From: Microbacterium saperdae
Lineage (GTDB): Bacteria; Actinomycetota; Actinomycetes; Actinomycetales; Microbacteriaceae
NCBI RefSeq assembly: GCF_006716345.1
Contig: NZ_VFOX01000001.1
Location: 1,674,001 to 1,738,000, forward strand
Length of the DNA stretch: 64,000 bases
Direction: 5' to 3'
Shown here: positions 25,302-34,022 of the stretch, piece by piece
How the letters are laid out: each line of letters starts with the position of its first letter
How positions within the stretch are numbered: the stretch's first letter is position 1
The notes under the pieces: model-generated
Database searches by the model: none
The model's input: only the letters and a program-made list of their open reading frames with translations
Told to the model about the DNA's origin: nothing
Position numbers and translations under genes: made by a program

Positions 25302-26780
25302 CTACCGTGCATCGACCGCGTGGACAGCGGCTCGCCGAGTGCTGACCCCGAGCTTGCGATAGACGGATCGGATGTGCGTCTTCACCGTCGGGTAGGAGAT
25401 GCCCAGATGCGTCGCGATCTCCTCGGCCGTCATCTCGGTGCGCAGGCAGGCGAGGATCTCGCTCTCGCGCCGAGTGAGCACGCCGTCGAGGAGACTCGTG
25501 AGGCGTCCCCGGCGCTCCAGGATGCTCTGCAGGAGTGCGTGGTGCCGTGAGCCTCGGTGCACGTGCGCTCCCAGCAGGTCGCCGATCACCTCGTCGTCCG
25601 CCAGGAAGGGCGCGAGGACCTTCTCCGCGGTCGCCGCCTCGAGCGCGCGGTCGAGCTGCTCGTGAGCCTGAGGTCCGCGACCGGCCTCCGCGTTGAGCGC
25701 TGCGGAGGTGACGAGAGTGTTCACCAGCGCATAGCGGGGGAGCGCAGTGGTGCTTGCGAGCCGGAGCGCCTGTGCGGCGAGCGCGGGTTCCCCCATCACG
25801 CGATAGAGCTCGGCGAGTCGTGCGTGCGCCACGGGCGCGCCCGTTCGTGCGGAGAGCACCGGTGCGGCGACGCCGCGCGCGCGGTCGTCCCTGTCTTCGG
25901 CATGGGAGAGCCACGCCGAGACGACCCGGCGCAGAGTGTCCCACGGGACTCCGTGCTTGTCGGCCCTGCTCACGCCCTGAAGGAGTGCCCCGGCGTTGTA
26001 GTAGCGGTCCTGACGGCGGAGCGCGATGAGGCTCATCACGAGGTACAGACGGGCGAGCGCCTCGAAGTTGTTCCCCGGGGTTCCGTCGGCGATGACGGAG
26101 TCGAGATGGACGATCGCCCCCTCGAAGTCGCCTCGCCAGTAGGCGATGCATCCGCGGTTCGCCTGCGGGAGGCCGCCCTCGAAGCGATCCCAGTCGGACG
26201 GGGACGCGGATGCAGGGAGCGCATCGAGGATCTGTTCGGCCTCCGTGAAGAGCCCGGCATGGGTGAGTGCGAAGGCGAGGTTGGACTGTGCGAGACGGAG
26301 CGTCTCGGCGTGTCCACGCAGACGAGCCTCATCCGCGGCCGACCGGAGCAGAGCGATCGCGCCGGCGGGGTCGCGGCGAAGCCGCACCTCGGTCCACCCC
26401 AACAGGAACAGCGCCGACGGGTAATCGTCATCCGGGCCGCACTGCGAGAGCGCTTCGCGTGCGCGGTCGGCGAGCGCGGCCTTGGTCGGTGTGTCGGGGG
26501 CGAGCAGCAGTTCCGTGAAGCAGGCGACGAAGTCGTCGGATGCCACGCGCATCCCCTGCCCGCGCAAGAAGGTCGCGCCGAACGTATCGCCCAGCAGGTC
26601 GCGGCAGCAGGCACGGATGAGGAGGACATGCGGGTCGTGCGGATCGGGGGCCGCAAGGCAGAGCTGCTCGAGCTCTGCGGTGTGGGATTCGAGGATCAGT
26701 CGCAGCCAGTTGCGCCGCAGGGTGCGCCGAGCCTGTTCCGGATCGCCGGATGCGAGCTCGTGGCGTACGGCTTCGATCAC
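25302..26780 (-). CDS. LuxR-family transcriptional regulator with TPR-like sensor
   Basis: The 492-residue protein ends in a LuxR-type HTH (LTRRESEILACLRTEMTAEE, IATHLGISYPTVKTHIRSVY). About 400 residues of helical, TPR-like repeats precede it, without the Walker ATPase of MalT/LAL proteins. The GTG at 26780 is chosen because CTGGAGCC precedes it; the frame is open to 27017 with no family similarity. It is divergent from the SHOCT/DUF6325 gene run, 187 bp away, and is its likely regulator. Confidence 0.85.
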   Translation of the reverse strand: MIEAVRHELASGDPEQARRTLRRNWLRLILESHTAELEQLCLAAPDPHDPHVLLIRACCRDLLGDTFGATFLRGQGMRVASDDFVACFTELLLAPDTPTKAALADRAREALSQCGPDDDYPSALFLLGWTEVRLRRDPAGAIALLRSAADEARLRGHAETLRLAQSNLAFALTHAGLFTEAEQILDALPASASPSDWDRFEGGLPQANRGCIAYWRGDFEGAIVHLDSVIADGTPGNNFEALARLYLVMSLIALRRQDRYYNAGALLQGVSRADKHGVPWDTLRRVVSAWLSHAEDRDDRARGVAAPVLSARTGAPVAHARLAELYRVMGEPALAAQALRLASTTALPRYALVNTLVTSAALNAEAGRGPQAHEQLDRALEAATAEKVLAPFLADDEVIGDLLGAHVHRGSRHHALLQSILERRGRLTSLLDGVLTRRESEILACLRTEMTAEEIATHLGISYPTVKTHIRSVYRKLGVSTRRAAVHAVDAR

Positions 26781-26967
26781 GGCTCCAGAATATCGGCGTC
26801 CGACGGGGCCGGGCGCGATGCTGACGCACGATGTCATCCGCGGAGGATGAGGTCGCCGCCACAGCCTCTCCGCACTCGCCAGACTGTCAGCGATATGCCT
26901 CTCACCGGATCGGATCCGGGCGCCGTGTCTCACGGCAGAGCGACAAGAGAAACGGATACACACGGAC

Positions 26968-27342
26968 ATGCTCTTCTGGGAAATTCTCGGCTGGATGCTC
27001 TGGGCGACGGTCTTCATCGGCTACCTGTTCGCGCTGTTCGCGATCATCACGGACCTGTTCCGCGATCGTGAGCTCAACGGCTGGTGGAAGGCGCTCTGGG
27101 TCATCTTCCTGATCTTCCTGCCCTTCCTCACAGTGCTGATCTACCTGATCGCGCGGGGACAGGGAATGGCGGAGCGGAGCGGCCGCGCCGCGCGGGAGGC
27201 GGAGGATGCCGCGCAGACGTACATCCGCGAGGTCGCGGGGTCGTCGCCGAGCGAGGAGATCGCCGCCGCTGCTGCCCTCCTCGAAGCCGGGTCCATCTCG
27301 ACGGCGGAGTTCGAGCAGCTGAAGGCCAAGGCGCTGTCGTGA
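26968..27342 (+). CDS. PLDc_N-SHOCT domain membrane protein
   Basis: A 124-residue protein with two N-terminal membrane segments (roughly residues 5-27 and 40-63; WWKALWVIFLIFLPFLTVLI is PLDc_N-like) and a C-terminal SHOCT motif (IAAAAALLEAGSISTAEFEQ, LKAKAL). SHOCT is a short oligomerisation-type motif. It is first in a same-strand run with DUF6325, SHOCT, DUF1254, a large membrane protein and a phosphatase. The stop overlaps the next start. Confidence 0.88.
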   Translation: MLFWEILGWMLWATVFIGYLFALFAIITDLFRDRELNGWWKALWVIFLIFLPFLTVLIYLIARGQGMAERSGRAAREAEDAAQTYIREVAGSSPSEEIAAAAALLEAGSISTAEFEQLKAKALS

Positions 27343-27776
27343 CGATCACCGGTTACGGACCGGTCGATCTCTACCTGCTCGGCCTTCCTGATGGTCAGCC
27401 GGACCGCGCGGCGTTGCAGGCTCTCCTCGACCTCGTCGAGACGGAGACTTTGCGACTGCTCGACCTCATCCACATCTCGCGGTCGGCGGATGGCGCGATC
27501 ACGCTGACGGAGGTCGACGATCTCTCACCCGCATACGGAGTCCAGGCGCACCAGTTGCACGCGTCCGGTCTCGCGGGGCAGGAGGACATCGCCACGCTCG
27601 CCGTCGCCGTTCCCGCCGGCACCGCGGCGCTTCTCGTAGCCGTCGAACTCGTCTACCAGCGTGAGCTGTCGGCCCGGACCGCCGAATCCGGTGCGGTACT
27701 GCTCGGACACGAGCGGATCCCGGCACCGGTGGTCAATGCGCTGATGGATTCCCTTCCCTCGAGAACGGAGGGGTGA
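27339..27776 (+). CDS. DUF6325 family protein
   Basis: A 145-residue protein starting at a GTG overlapping the previous stop (GTGA). The start TITGYGPVDLYLLGLPDG and the LLDLVETETLRLLDLIHISR block match the DUF6325 family, which often sits beside SHOCT-domain genes in actinobacteria. A longer frame from 27084 is only read-through of the upstream gene. Function unknown. Confidence 0.85.
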   Translation: MTITGYGPVDLYLLGLPDGQPDRAALQALLDLVETETLRLLDLIHISRSADGAITLTEVDDLSPAYGVQAHQLHASGLAGQEDIATLAVAVPAGTAALLVAVELVYQRELSARTAESGAVLLGHERIPAPVVNALMDSLPSRTEG

Positions 27777-27777
27777 G

Positions 27778-28104
27778 ATGCCGTTCATCCCGAGGATCGG
27801 CCGACCGGGTCTGCTGGGACTCGCCGCACGCGCTGCTGTCGTCGCCGGCACGGCCACCGCCGTGAGCGGAGCGGTGGCGGCGCATCGTCGGAACACGGCG
27901 CAGTTGCAGTACGACGCCGCGCAGTTCGAGTCTCTTCCGCAGAGCGAACCCGCGCCCCAGGGTCCGGTGCTGTCTCCGGCGCCCCCGCAGGCATCGTCTC
28001 CCGGTGATCTCGTCACCGAACTCCAGAACCTCATGCAGCTCAGGACGCAGGGGATGCTGACCGACGCCGAGTTCACGGCCGCAAAAGCGCGATTGCTCTC
28101 CTGA
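27778..28104 (+). CDS. SHOCT domain protein
   Basis: A 108-residue protein with an N-terminal hydrophobic segment (about residues 12-33), a Pro/Gln-rich linker and a C-terminal SHOCT motif (LQNLMQLRTQGMLTDAEFTA, AKARLLS). It begins 1 bp after the DUF6325 stop, so the first three genes are very likely co-translated. Function unknown. Confidence 0.87.
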   Translation: MPFIPRIGRPGLLGLAARAAVVAGTATAVSGAVAAHRRNTAQLQYDAAQFESLPQSEPAPQGPVLSPAPPQASSPGDLVTELQNLMQLRTQGMLTDAEFTAAKARLLS

Positions 28105-28148
28105 GCATCGCCCACGCTCCTGCCCACCTCTGAACAGAAGGAACCTCC

Positions 28149-29090
28149 ATGCCTGCAACCAAAGTCACCTTCCTCAACTTCGCGCGTGCCGAGTCCGACC
28201 TGATGTTCGCCCGGCTCTCCGCCGCGACGGGCCTCGGGGAGTGGAACCACACCCGGGGCCTGAAGGGCCTCGACGACCAACCGGTGATCCGCCAGAACCG
28301 CGACACCCTGTACAGCAGTGCGATCATCGACGTGCGCGATGGCGTCACGCTCACGCTGCCCGAGACGGGGGCGCGGTACATCTCGGCGCACGTGATCAAC
28401 CAAGACCACTACACCGCGTTCATCCTCAGCGAAGCGGGTGAGCACGTGCTCACCCGCGACCTGGTCGGCACCGATCATGCCGCCGTCCTCGTGCGGATCC
28501 TCGTCGACCCGAACGATGCGAACGACGTGACCGAGGTGAACCGGCTCCAGGACGGCCTGATCCTGTCCGGCGGGGGCTCCGGCGCGTTCCCGCTCCCGGA
28601 ATACGATGAGGCCTCCCAGACGGAGACCCGCGATGCGCTCCTGACGCTCGGGCGCGGCGTCTCGACCTACGATCATGCCTTCGGTACGCGGACCCAGGTC
28701 GATCCGGTGATGCATCTGCTCGGAACCGCGGGCGGCTGGGGAGGTCTGCCCGAGTACGAGGCCACTTACATGAGCGTCGACGAGGGACTGCCGGTGGCCG
28801 ACTACCGACTGGTCCTCCGGGACGTTCCCGTCGACGCGTTCTGGTCGGTGTCCCTCTACAACGCCGCCGGCTACTTCGAGCCCAACGCGCTCGGCGTGAA
28901 CAGCATCAACAGCCTCACCGCGGTTCCTGATGCCGACGGCGCTGTGACAGTGCGCTTCAGCGAACATGCGGATGGCGCACCGAACACGCTGCCCATCATG
29001 ACGGGCTGGAACTACACGCTGCGGCTCTATCGTCCCCGGCGACCGATCCTCGACGGCACGTGGGACGCGCCGCGCCCGGAGAAGATCTGA
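28149..29090 (+). CDS. DUF1254/DUF1214 domain protein
   Basis: A 313-residue protein with the DUF1254 block (IRQNRDTLYSSAIIDVRDGV; TLTLPETGARYISAHVINQD) and the DUF1214-like C-terminus (DAFWSVSLYNAAGYFEPN; SINSLTAVPDADGAVTVRFS; NYTLRLYRPRRPILDGTW). Family members form beta-rich folds and are mostly of unknown function. No signal peptide is seen, unlike many relatives. AGAAGGAACCTCC precedes the ATG. Confidence 0.88.
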   Translation: MPATKVTFLNFARAESDLMFARLSAATGLGEWNHTRGLKGLDDQPVIRQNRDTLYSSAIIDVRDGVTLTLPETGARYISAHVINQDHYTAFILSEAGEHVLTRDLVGTDHAAVLVRILVDPNDANDVTEVNRLQDGLILSGGGSGAFPLPEYDEASQTETRDALLTLGRGVSTYDHAFGTRTQVDPVMHLLGTAGGWGGLPEYEATYMSVDEGLPVADYRLVLRDVPVDAFWSVSLYNAAGYFEPNALGVNSINSLTAVPDADGAVTVRFSEHADGAPNTLPIMTGWNYTLRLYRPRRPILDGTWDAPRPEKI

Positions 29091-29095
29091 CGCCG

Positions 29096-30496
29096 ATGGC
29101 GCCGCAGACGACGGAACAGCTTCATGCAGAACTCGCGCGACTCACGGCCGAGAAGGACGAGCTGACGCGCCAACTGGTTGCCGCCCGCGAGGGTGGCGAG
29201 TCCTCCGCGTCCGTGTCTCGCGTGGACAGACCTCGGAGGCGGGCATGGGGATGGACGATCCTCAGCACGGCGCTCGTGACGATCGGCGCCGTGCTCACGC
29301 CGGTGGCGATCGTGTCCACATGGGCTCATCGTGAGCTCACCGACACGTCGTACTTCGTCGCGACGTTCGCGCCGCTCGCCGAAGACCCCGCCGTACAGGA
29401 CTTCGTGGCCGGTCAGAGCGTCGCGGCGATCGAGTCGGCGATCGACATCGACCGAATCGCTGATGACCTCTTCGCGGGCCTCGAGGGCTTGGAGCTCGCA
29501 CCGCGAGCCACCGAAGCGCTCGGATTGCTGAAGGCACCGGCGGTCGCGGGAGTGAAGGGCCTCATCCACGACACAGTGACCGAGTTCGTGCGCTCCGACG
29601 TCTTCGCGGTCATCTGGAAGGATGCGCTGACCGTCACGCACCGACAGCTCGTGAGCACCGCCACGGGACAGAATGACGCAGCCGTGTCCGTCGGTCAGAA
29701 CCAGGAGATCAGTCTGCAGCTCGGCCCGATCATCCGGTCGGTGAAGGAGCAGCTGGTCGCAGACGGCTTCACTCTCGCCGCGCAGATCCCGGAGATCGAC
29801 AGATCCATCGTGATCGCGGAATCCAGTTCGGTCGGCATTTACATCACGATCTACCAACTGGTCGTCGCCCTGGGGATCTGGCTGCCGTGGGTGTCGTTCC
29901 TGTTGTTGGCCGCCGGGGTCCTGATCGCCCGGCGGCGCGCAGTCGCCCTGATCTGGACCTCCGGTGCGGTGCTGCTCACGATGGTGCTCGTGGGAGCAGG
30001 GATCGGTGTGGGGACCGGGGTCTTCGCCCTCGCGGTCGCCGAGAGCATTCCGCACGATGCAGCGGTCGCGCTGTACTCGGGCATCCTCGGCTTCGTGTCG
30101 AGCATCGTGCTCGTGATGGCCGTGCTTGCGGCGACGGTGCTGATCGTGACGATGTTCGCCGGTCCGTGGCACTGGGCGCGGAAGCTTCGCGCACATGCGT
30201 CCGCGGCCTTTGCGGCGATCCGCCACGCGGCTGAGCAGCGCGGCATCACCACGGGTGGCTTCGGCGCGCAGCTGCACCGGTGGCGTATGCCGCTGCGCGT
30301 CCTGGTCGGTCTGGGGTGCTTCGCCGTGCTGCTCCTGTCGCGGCCGCTGTCGCCGAGCACGATCGTGTGGACGGCGCTGGTCGGCGTCATCCTGGTCGCG
30401 GTCCTCGAACTCGTGGCCCGCCCGCCGGGTACGCTGCACGCGGCATCCGACGGAGCCGCACACACCCGCACCATGGACGAGGAGAAGGTCACATGA
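29096..30496 (+). CDS. Large membrane protein of unknown function
   Basis: The 466-residue protein starts with a short coiled coil (TEQLHAELARLTAEKDELTR), then a membrane segment near residues 57-80. A large outside domain of about 170 residues follows, then three more membrane segments (about 245-270, 285-310 and 325-350), a cytoplasmic stretch and a final pair near 400-440. I do not recognise a named family beyond conserved actinobacterial membrane protein. The start is 5 bp after DUF1254; the end overlaps the phosphatase start by 4 bp. Confidence 0.8.
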   Translation: MAPQTTEQLHAELARLTAEKDELTRQLVAAREGGESSASVSRVDRPRRRAWGWTILSTALVTIGAVLTPVAIVSTWAHRELTDTSYFVATFAPLAEDPAVQDFVAGQSVAAIESAIDIDRIADDLFAGLEGLELAPRATEALGLLKAPAVAGVKGLIHDTVTEFVRSDVFAVIWKDALTVTHRQLVSTATGQNDAAVSVGQNQEISLQLGPIIRSVKEQLVADGFTLAAQIPEIDRSIVIAESSSVGIYITIYQLVVALGIWLPWVSFLLLAAGVLIARRRAVALIWTSGAVLLTMVLVGAGIGVGTGVFALAVAESIPHDAAVALYSGILGFVSSIVLVMAVLAATVLIVTMFAGPWHWARKLRAHASAAFAAIRHAAEQRGITTGGFGAQLHRWRMPLRVLVGLGCFAVLLLSRPLSPSTIVWTALVGVILVAVLELVARPPGTLHAASDGAAHTRTMDEEKVT

Positions 30497-31305
30497 CAGC
30501 ACCGATCGACAGGCGCGTGGCGCTGCGGAGCGCACCCAATCTGCGAGAGCTCGGTGGCCTCACCACCACGGCCGGCGTCATACGCCCGGGTGTCATCTAT
30601 CGCTCAGCCACGCTGGCGCGGCTGCAGGGCGACGACCTCGCCGCCTTCGCGGGCCTCGGGATCGCGACGGTCTACGACCTGCGGACGGCGGCAGAACGCG
30701 CTGCCTCGCCCGACCGGCTGCCTGCCGGAGTGAGCGTCCTGGGGCTGGACGTGCTCGCCGACAGCACTGCGGATGTCGCGGCCAGCGTCGGGCAGCTCGT
30801 CACCGATCCCGGCGCGTTGGCCGCCACTCTGGGGGAGGGCCGTGCCGAAGCGCTGATGCAGGACTCGTACCGCAACATCGTGAGTCTCCCCTCGGCTCTC
30901 GCCGCGTACCGCGCCTTCTACCTGGACCTGATCGACCCTTCGCGCACCGGTGCTGCACTCTTCCACTGCACGACGGGCAAGGACCGTACCGGCTGGGCTG
31001 CCGCTTCACTGCTGCTCCTGCTCGGGGTGGCGGAGGAAGACGTACGCGCCGACTATCTGGAGACGAACGCGGATCTCCTTCCGACGCTGCAGCCGATCCT
31101 CGACGCCGCGGCGGCGAAGGGCGTCGACACGGCGCTGCTCCTGCCGATGCTCGGGGTGCGCGACGAGTACCTCGACGCCGCGCTCGACGAAGCACGCACC
31201 CGCTTCGGCAGCATCGAAGGCTATGCGCGCGACGGCCTCGGGCTCACGCCGGAACACCTCCAGACATTGCAGGACCGCTTCGTCGAAGCATCCTCACACG
31301 TCTGA
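30493..31305 (+). CDS. Tyrosine-protein phosphatase
   Basis: A 270-residue phosphatase of the bacterial PTP/lipid phosphatase group (Y_phosphatase3). It has the N-terminal NLRELGGL, the DLRTAAE block and the P-loop HCTTGKDRTGW (C-x5-R). Members dephosphorylate phosphotyrosine or phosphoinositides. It is last in the SHOCT/DUF6325 run, coupled to the membrane protein by an ATGA overlap, and is followed by a long hairpin. Confidence 0.9.
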   Translation: MTAPIDRRVALRSAPNLRELGGLTTTAGVIRPGVIYRSATLARLQGDDLAAFAGLGIATVYDLRTAAERAASPDRLPAGVSVLGLDVLADSTADVAASVGQLVTDPGALAATLGEGRAEALMQDSYRNIVSLPSALAAYRAFYLDLIDPSRTGAALFHCTTGKDRTGWAAASLLLLLGVAEEDVRADYLETNADLLPTLQPILDAAAAKGVDTALLLPMLGVRDEYLDAALDEARTRFGSIEGYARDGLGLTPEHLQTLQDRFVEASSHV

Positions 31306-31310
31306 TCCCG

Positions 31311-31382
31311 CACGACAGAGCTCCGGTTCCTCCTGGCCTCTCGCTCCGAGGGACCAGGGGGAGCCGGGGCTCTGTCGTCGTG
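31311..31382 (+). terminator. Long hairpin terminator after the phosphatase gene
   Basis: CACGACAGAGCTCCGG pairs with CCGGGGCTCTGTCGTCGTG, and the inside extends with CCTCCTGG/CCAGGGGG, giving a long imperfect stem just after the stop codon. Confidence 0.75.
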
Positions 31383-31431
31383 TCGGGCGCTACGCCGCAG
31401 CGCCCGAGGTTCCTCTCGGAGCTGGACGACG

Positions 31432-31467
31432 AGAGAGCCCGCCACGGTGGACCGTGACGGGCTCTCT
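31432..31467. terminator. Terminator of glnA1
   Basis: AGAGAGCCCGCCACGGT and ACCGTGACGGGCTCTCT form a 17-bp stem with one mismatch around a GG loop. It lies downstream of the minus-strand glnA1. Confidence 0.8.
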
Positions 31468-31521
31468 GAGATTCTGCGGACTACCTGCGGGCCTCAGCCT
31501 CAGGCAGTCCGCGGGATCGGG

Positions 31522-32946
31522 TCAGACGCCGAAGTACAGCTCGTACTCGAACGGGTGCGGGCGCTGGGCCATCGGCAGGATCTCGTTCTCGTACTTGTAG
31601 GAGATCCAGGTCTCGATGAGCTCCTTGGTGAACACGCCGCCCTCGAGGAGGAACTGGTGGTCGGCCGCGAGAGCGTCCAGCGAGTCCAGCAGGGAGTTCG
31701 GAACCTGCGGGATGTCCTTGGCCTCCTCGGGGGGAAGCTCGTAGAGGTCCTTGTCGACCGGCTCGTGCGGCTCGGTGCGGTTCTTGATCCCGTCGAGGCC
31801 GGCCATCAACTGCGCGGCGAAGGCGAGGTACGGGTTGCCGGAGGCATCGGGCGCGCGGAACTCGATGCGCTTTGCCTTCGGGTTCGAGCCCGTGATCGGG
31901 ATACGGATCGCGGCGGAGCGGTTGCCGGCCGAGTAGACCAGGTTGACGGGAGCCTCGAAGCCCTTGACCAGACGGTGGTAGCTGTTCAGGGTCGGGTTGG
32001 TGAAGGCGAGCAGCGCCGGCGCGTGCGCCAGGATGCCACCGATGTACCAGCGCGCGATGTCGCTCAGCTGGCCGTAGCCGGCCTCGTCGTAGAACAGCGG
32101 CTTGCCGTCGCTCCACAGCGACTGGTGCGTGTGCATGCCGGAGCCGTTGTCGCCGTAGAGCGGCTTGGGCATGAAGGTCGCGACCTTGCCCCACTCTTCG
32201 GCGGTGTTCTTGACGATGTACTTGAACTTGAGGATGTCGTCCGCCGCATGGACCATGGTGTCGAAGCGGTAGTTGATCTCCTGCTGGCCACCGGTGCCGA
32301 CCTCGTGGTGCGAGCGCTCGAGGATGAACCCGGCGTCGATCAGCTTGAGGGTGATGTCATCGCGCAGATCTGCGGTCTTGTCGACGGGGCTCACCGGGAA
32401 GTAACCGCCCTTGTAGGGGGTCTTGTTGGCGAGGTTTCCGCCCTCTTCTTCACGGCCGGTGTTCCAGGCGCCCTCTTCGGAGTCGACGCTGTAGAAGCTG
32501 GAGTTCGCGGTGACCGAGTAGCGGACGTCGTCGAAGATGTAGAACTCGGCCTCGGGGGCGAAGAACGCGGTGTCGGCGATGCCGGTCGACGTGAGGTACT
32601 TCTCCGCCTTCTTGGCGACCTGACGGGGGTCCTTCGAGTAGATCTCACCGGTGCGCGGGTTGTAGATGTCGAAGATCATCACGAGCGTGCTCGCCTCGCG
32701 GAACGGGTCGACGTACGCCGTCGTCACGTCCGGGATGAGCTGCATGTCGGACTCGTGAATGCTGGCGAAGCCACGGATCGAGGAGCCGTCGAACAGCTGA
32801 CCCTCCGTGAAGAACGCCTCGTCGACCGTTGACGCAGGAATGTTGAAGTGCTGCTGCACACCCGGAAGATCGGTGAAACGGATGTCAAGGAACTTGACGT
32901 CGTTCTCCTTGATGTAGCTCAGCACCTCGGACGAATCTTTGAACAT
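31522..32946 (-). CDS. glnA1: Glutamine synthetase type I (GlnA1)
   Basis: The 474-residue enzyme makes glutamine from glutamate, ammonia and ATP. Signature blocks are [47 protein letters not shown] and [19 protein letters not shown]. Tyr402 in [13 protein letters not shown] is the adenylylation site, so it is the expected target of GlnE (17428-20406). AGGAGTCGTAC precedes the ATG at 32946. A GlnR-type box lies 61-98 bp upstream of the start. Confidence 0.96.
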   Translation of the reverse strand: MFKDSSEVLSYIKENDVKFLDIRFTDLPGVQQHFNIPASTVDEAFFTEGQLFDGSSIRGFASIHESDMQLIPDVTTAYVDPFREASTLVMIFDIYNPRTGEIYSKDPRQVAKKAEKYLTSTGIADTAFFAPEAEFYIFDDVRYSVTANSSFYSVDSEEGAWNTGREEEGGNLANKTPYKGGYFPVSPVDKTADLRDDITLKLIDAGFILERSHHEVGTGGQQEINYRFDTMVHAADDILKFKYIVKNTAEEWGKVATFMPKPLYGDNGSGMHTHQSLWSDGKPLFYDEAGYGQLSDIARWYIGGILAHAPALLAFTNPTLNSYHRLVKGFEAPVNLVYSAGNRSAAIRIPITGSNPKAKRIEFRAPDASGNPYLAFAAQLMAGLDGIKNRTEPHEPVDKDLYELPPEEAKDIPQVPNSLLDSLDALAADHQFLLEGGVFTKELIETWISYKYENEILPMAQRPHPFEYELYFGV

Positions 32947-33006
32947 GTACGACTCCTGTGTAGCGGATCGATGGCTTACGGCCATTCTGCACAGTACGGC
33001 TGAGGG

Positions 33007-33044
33007 ATTTCTCCAGGGTGTCCGCTTTGTTTCGGGCTTGTTAC
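33007..33044 (-). promoter_or_regulatory. GlnR-type binding box upstream of glnA1
   Basis: Read on the minus strand, four half-sites follow one another with 6-nt spacers: GTAAC, GAAAC, GACAC, GAAAT. This matches the a-b-a-b arrangement gTnAC-n6-GaAAC known for the actinobacterial nitrogen regulator GlnR; the first pair is exact and the second is degenerate. It lies directly upstream of glnA1 and ends about 10 bp before a TACTGT hexamer that could be the -10. Confidence 0.7.
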
Positions 33045-33063
33045 AGCGCCCGGACCGCATCGG

Positions 33064-33069
33064 TAGGCT
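33064..33069 (+). promoter_or_regulatory. -10 hexamer TAGGCT of a leaderless start
   Basis: TAGGCT ends 6 nt before the GTG of the RDD gene at 33076. A weak GGAGAG lies in between, too close for a normal Shine-Dalgarno. Confidence 0.5.
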
Positions 33070-33075
33070 GGAGAG

Positions 33076-33504
33076 GTGACGGATGCGGCGAACATGTACC
33101 CCGGTGAGCGACTCGGACTCCCGGACTCAGGATCACGGAGCATCGGTCGGATCGGTCGTCGGATCGGCGCCCTCCTCATCGACTACACGGCCGCGACGAT
33201 CATCGCGACGGGCTTCCTGGGTTTCAACCAGTTCGCGCTCCCGACCGAGGCCGGACTCACGCAGTTCGCCCCGCTGCTCGTCTTCGCGCTGCTGCAGATC
33301 ATCTTCATCCCGGTCGTCGGAGGCAGCCCCGGTCACCGCATCGTCGGCATGCGTCTCGTGCGCATGGACGGCGGATGGATCGGCGTGTGGCGACCCCTCG
33401 TGCGCACTCTGCTGCTGATCCTCGTGATCCCCGCGGTGATCTGGGATGCCGACCAGCGAGGTCTGCACGACAAAGCCGTCGGCACGGTGCTGATCCGCGC
33501 CTGA
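33076..33504 (+). CDS. RDD family membrane protein
   Basis: A 142-residue RDD protein with two clear hydrophobic regions ([37 protein letters not shown]), the family block [14 protein letters not shown] and a C-terminal membrane segment followed by [12 protein letters not shown]. The RDD aspartate and arginine are in [13 protein letters not shown] and [11 protein letters not shown]. It diverges from glnA1 in many actinobacteria, as here. Function unknown. Confidence 0.9.
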   Translation: MTDAANMYPGERLGLPDSGSRSIGRIGRRIGALLIDYTAATIIATGFLGFNQFALPTEAGLTQFAPLLVFALLQIIFIPVVGGSPGHRIVGMRLVRMDGGWIGVWRPLVRTLLLILVIPAVIWDADQRGLHDKAVGTVLIRA

Positions 33505-33517
33505 CGCTCGCCGGTGC

Positions 33518-33997
33518 TCAGTCCCTGCCGCGGTTGCGGCGCCGGGCCTCCCGCGGCGCACGCCCACCCAGGAACGAGCGCGCGGGGTCGACGGCATAAC
33601 CGCGCCGCAAGGCTTCGCGGCCGATGAGCATACGGAAGCCCATCTCGTCGCGGTTGCTCAGTGTGACCTCTGCCAGCACCTCTCGATCCACCAGGCGGAT
33701 CAGCAACATGACGACGAGGCGCTCCTGCGCATGGCCTGAGGAGCTGCGCACGGCGCGTCGATCGTGCACAGGCGTCTCGACCACGACCGTGTCCTCCTGG
33801 CTGTCCTGCCAGGGCTTGAGACGGAATCGCACCCAGGACTCGCCCTCTCGGTCGAACTCCTGGATGTCGAATGCGTGCAGGGAGGAGGTCCGCGCGCCGG
33901 TGTCGATCTTGGCTTTGATCCAGTCCACGCCGAGATCGGGCAACGCAACCCATTCTCGCCACCCTGTAAGAGTGTTTGAATGGGATGTCTTAGTCAC
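33518..33997 (-). CDS. RimK-associated ATP-dependent zinc protease-like protein
   Basis: A 159-residue protein of the COG4067/RimB-like group, with the retropepsin-like DTGA block (WIKAKIDTGARTSSLHAFDI), FRLKPWQD and MLIGREALRRGYAVDPARSF. The aspartate in DTGA is the predicted catalytic residue. The GTG at 33997 is followed by a family-like start (WREWVALPDLGVDWIKAK). The divergent partner at 34023 is a RimK ligase, the usual neighbour. The C-terminus is Arg-rich. Confidence 0.85.
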   Translation of the reverse strand: MTKTSHSNTLTGWREWVALPDLGVDWIKAKIDTGARTSSLHAFDIQEFDREGESWVRFRLKPWQDSQEDTVVVETPVHDRRAVRSSSGHAQERLVVMLLIRLVDREVLAEVTLSNRDEMGFRMLIGREALRRGYAVDPARSFLGGRAPREARRRNRGRD

Positions 33998-34022
33998 CCG
34001 ACCATCCTGGCAGGAATTCTCC

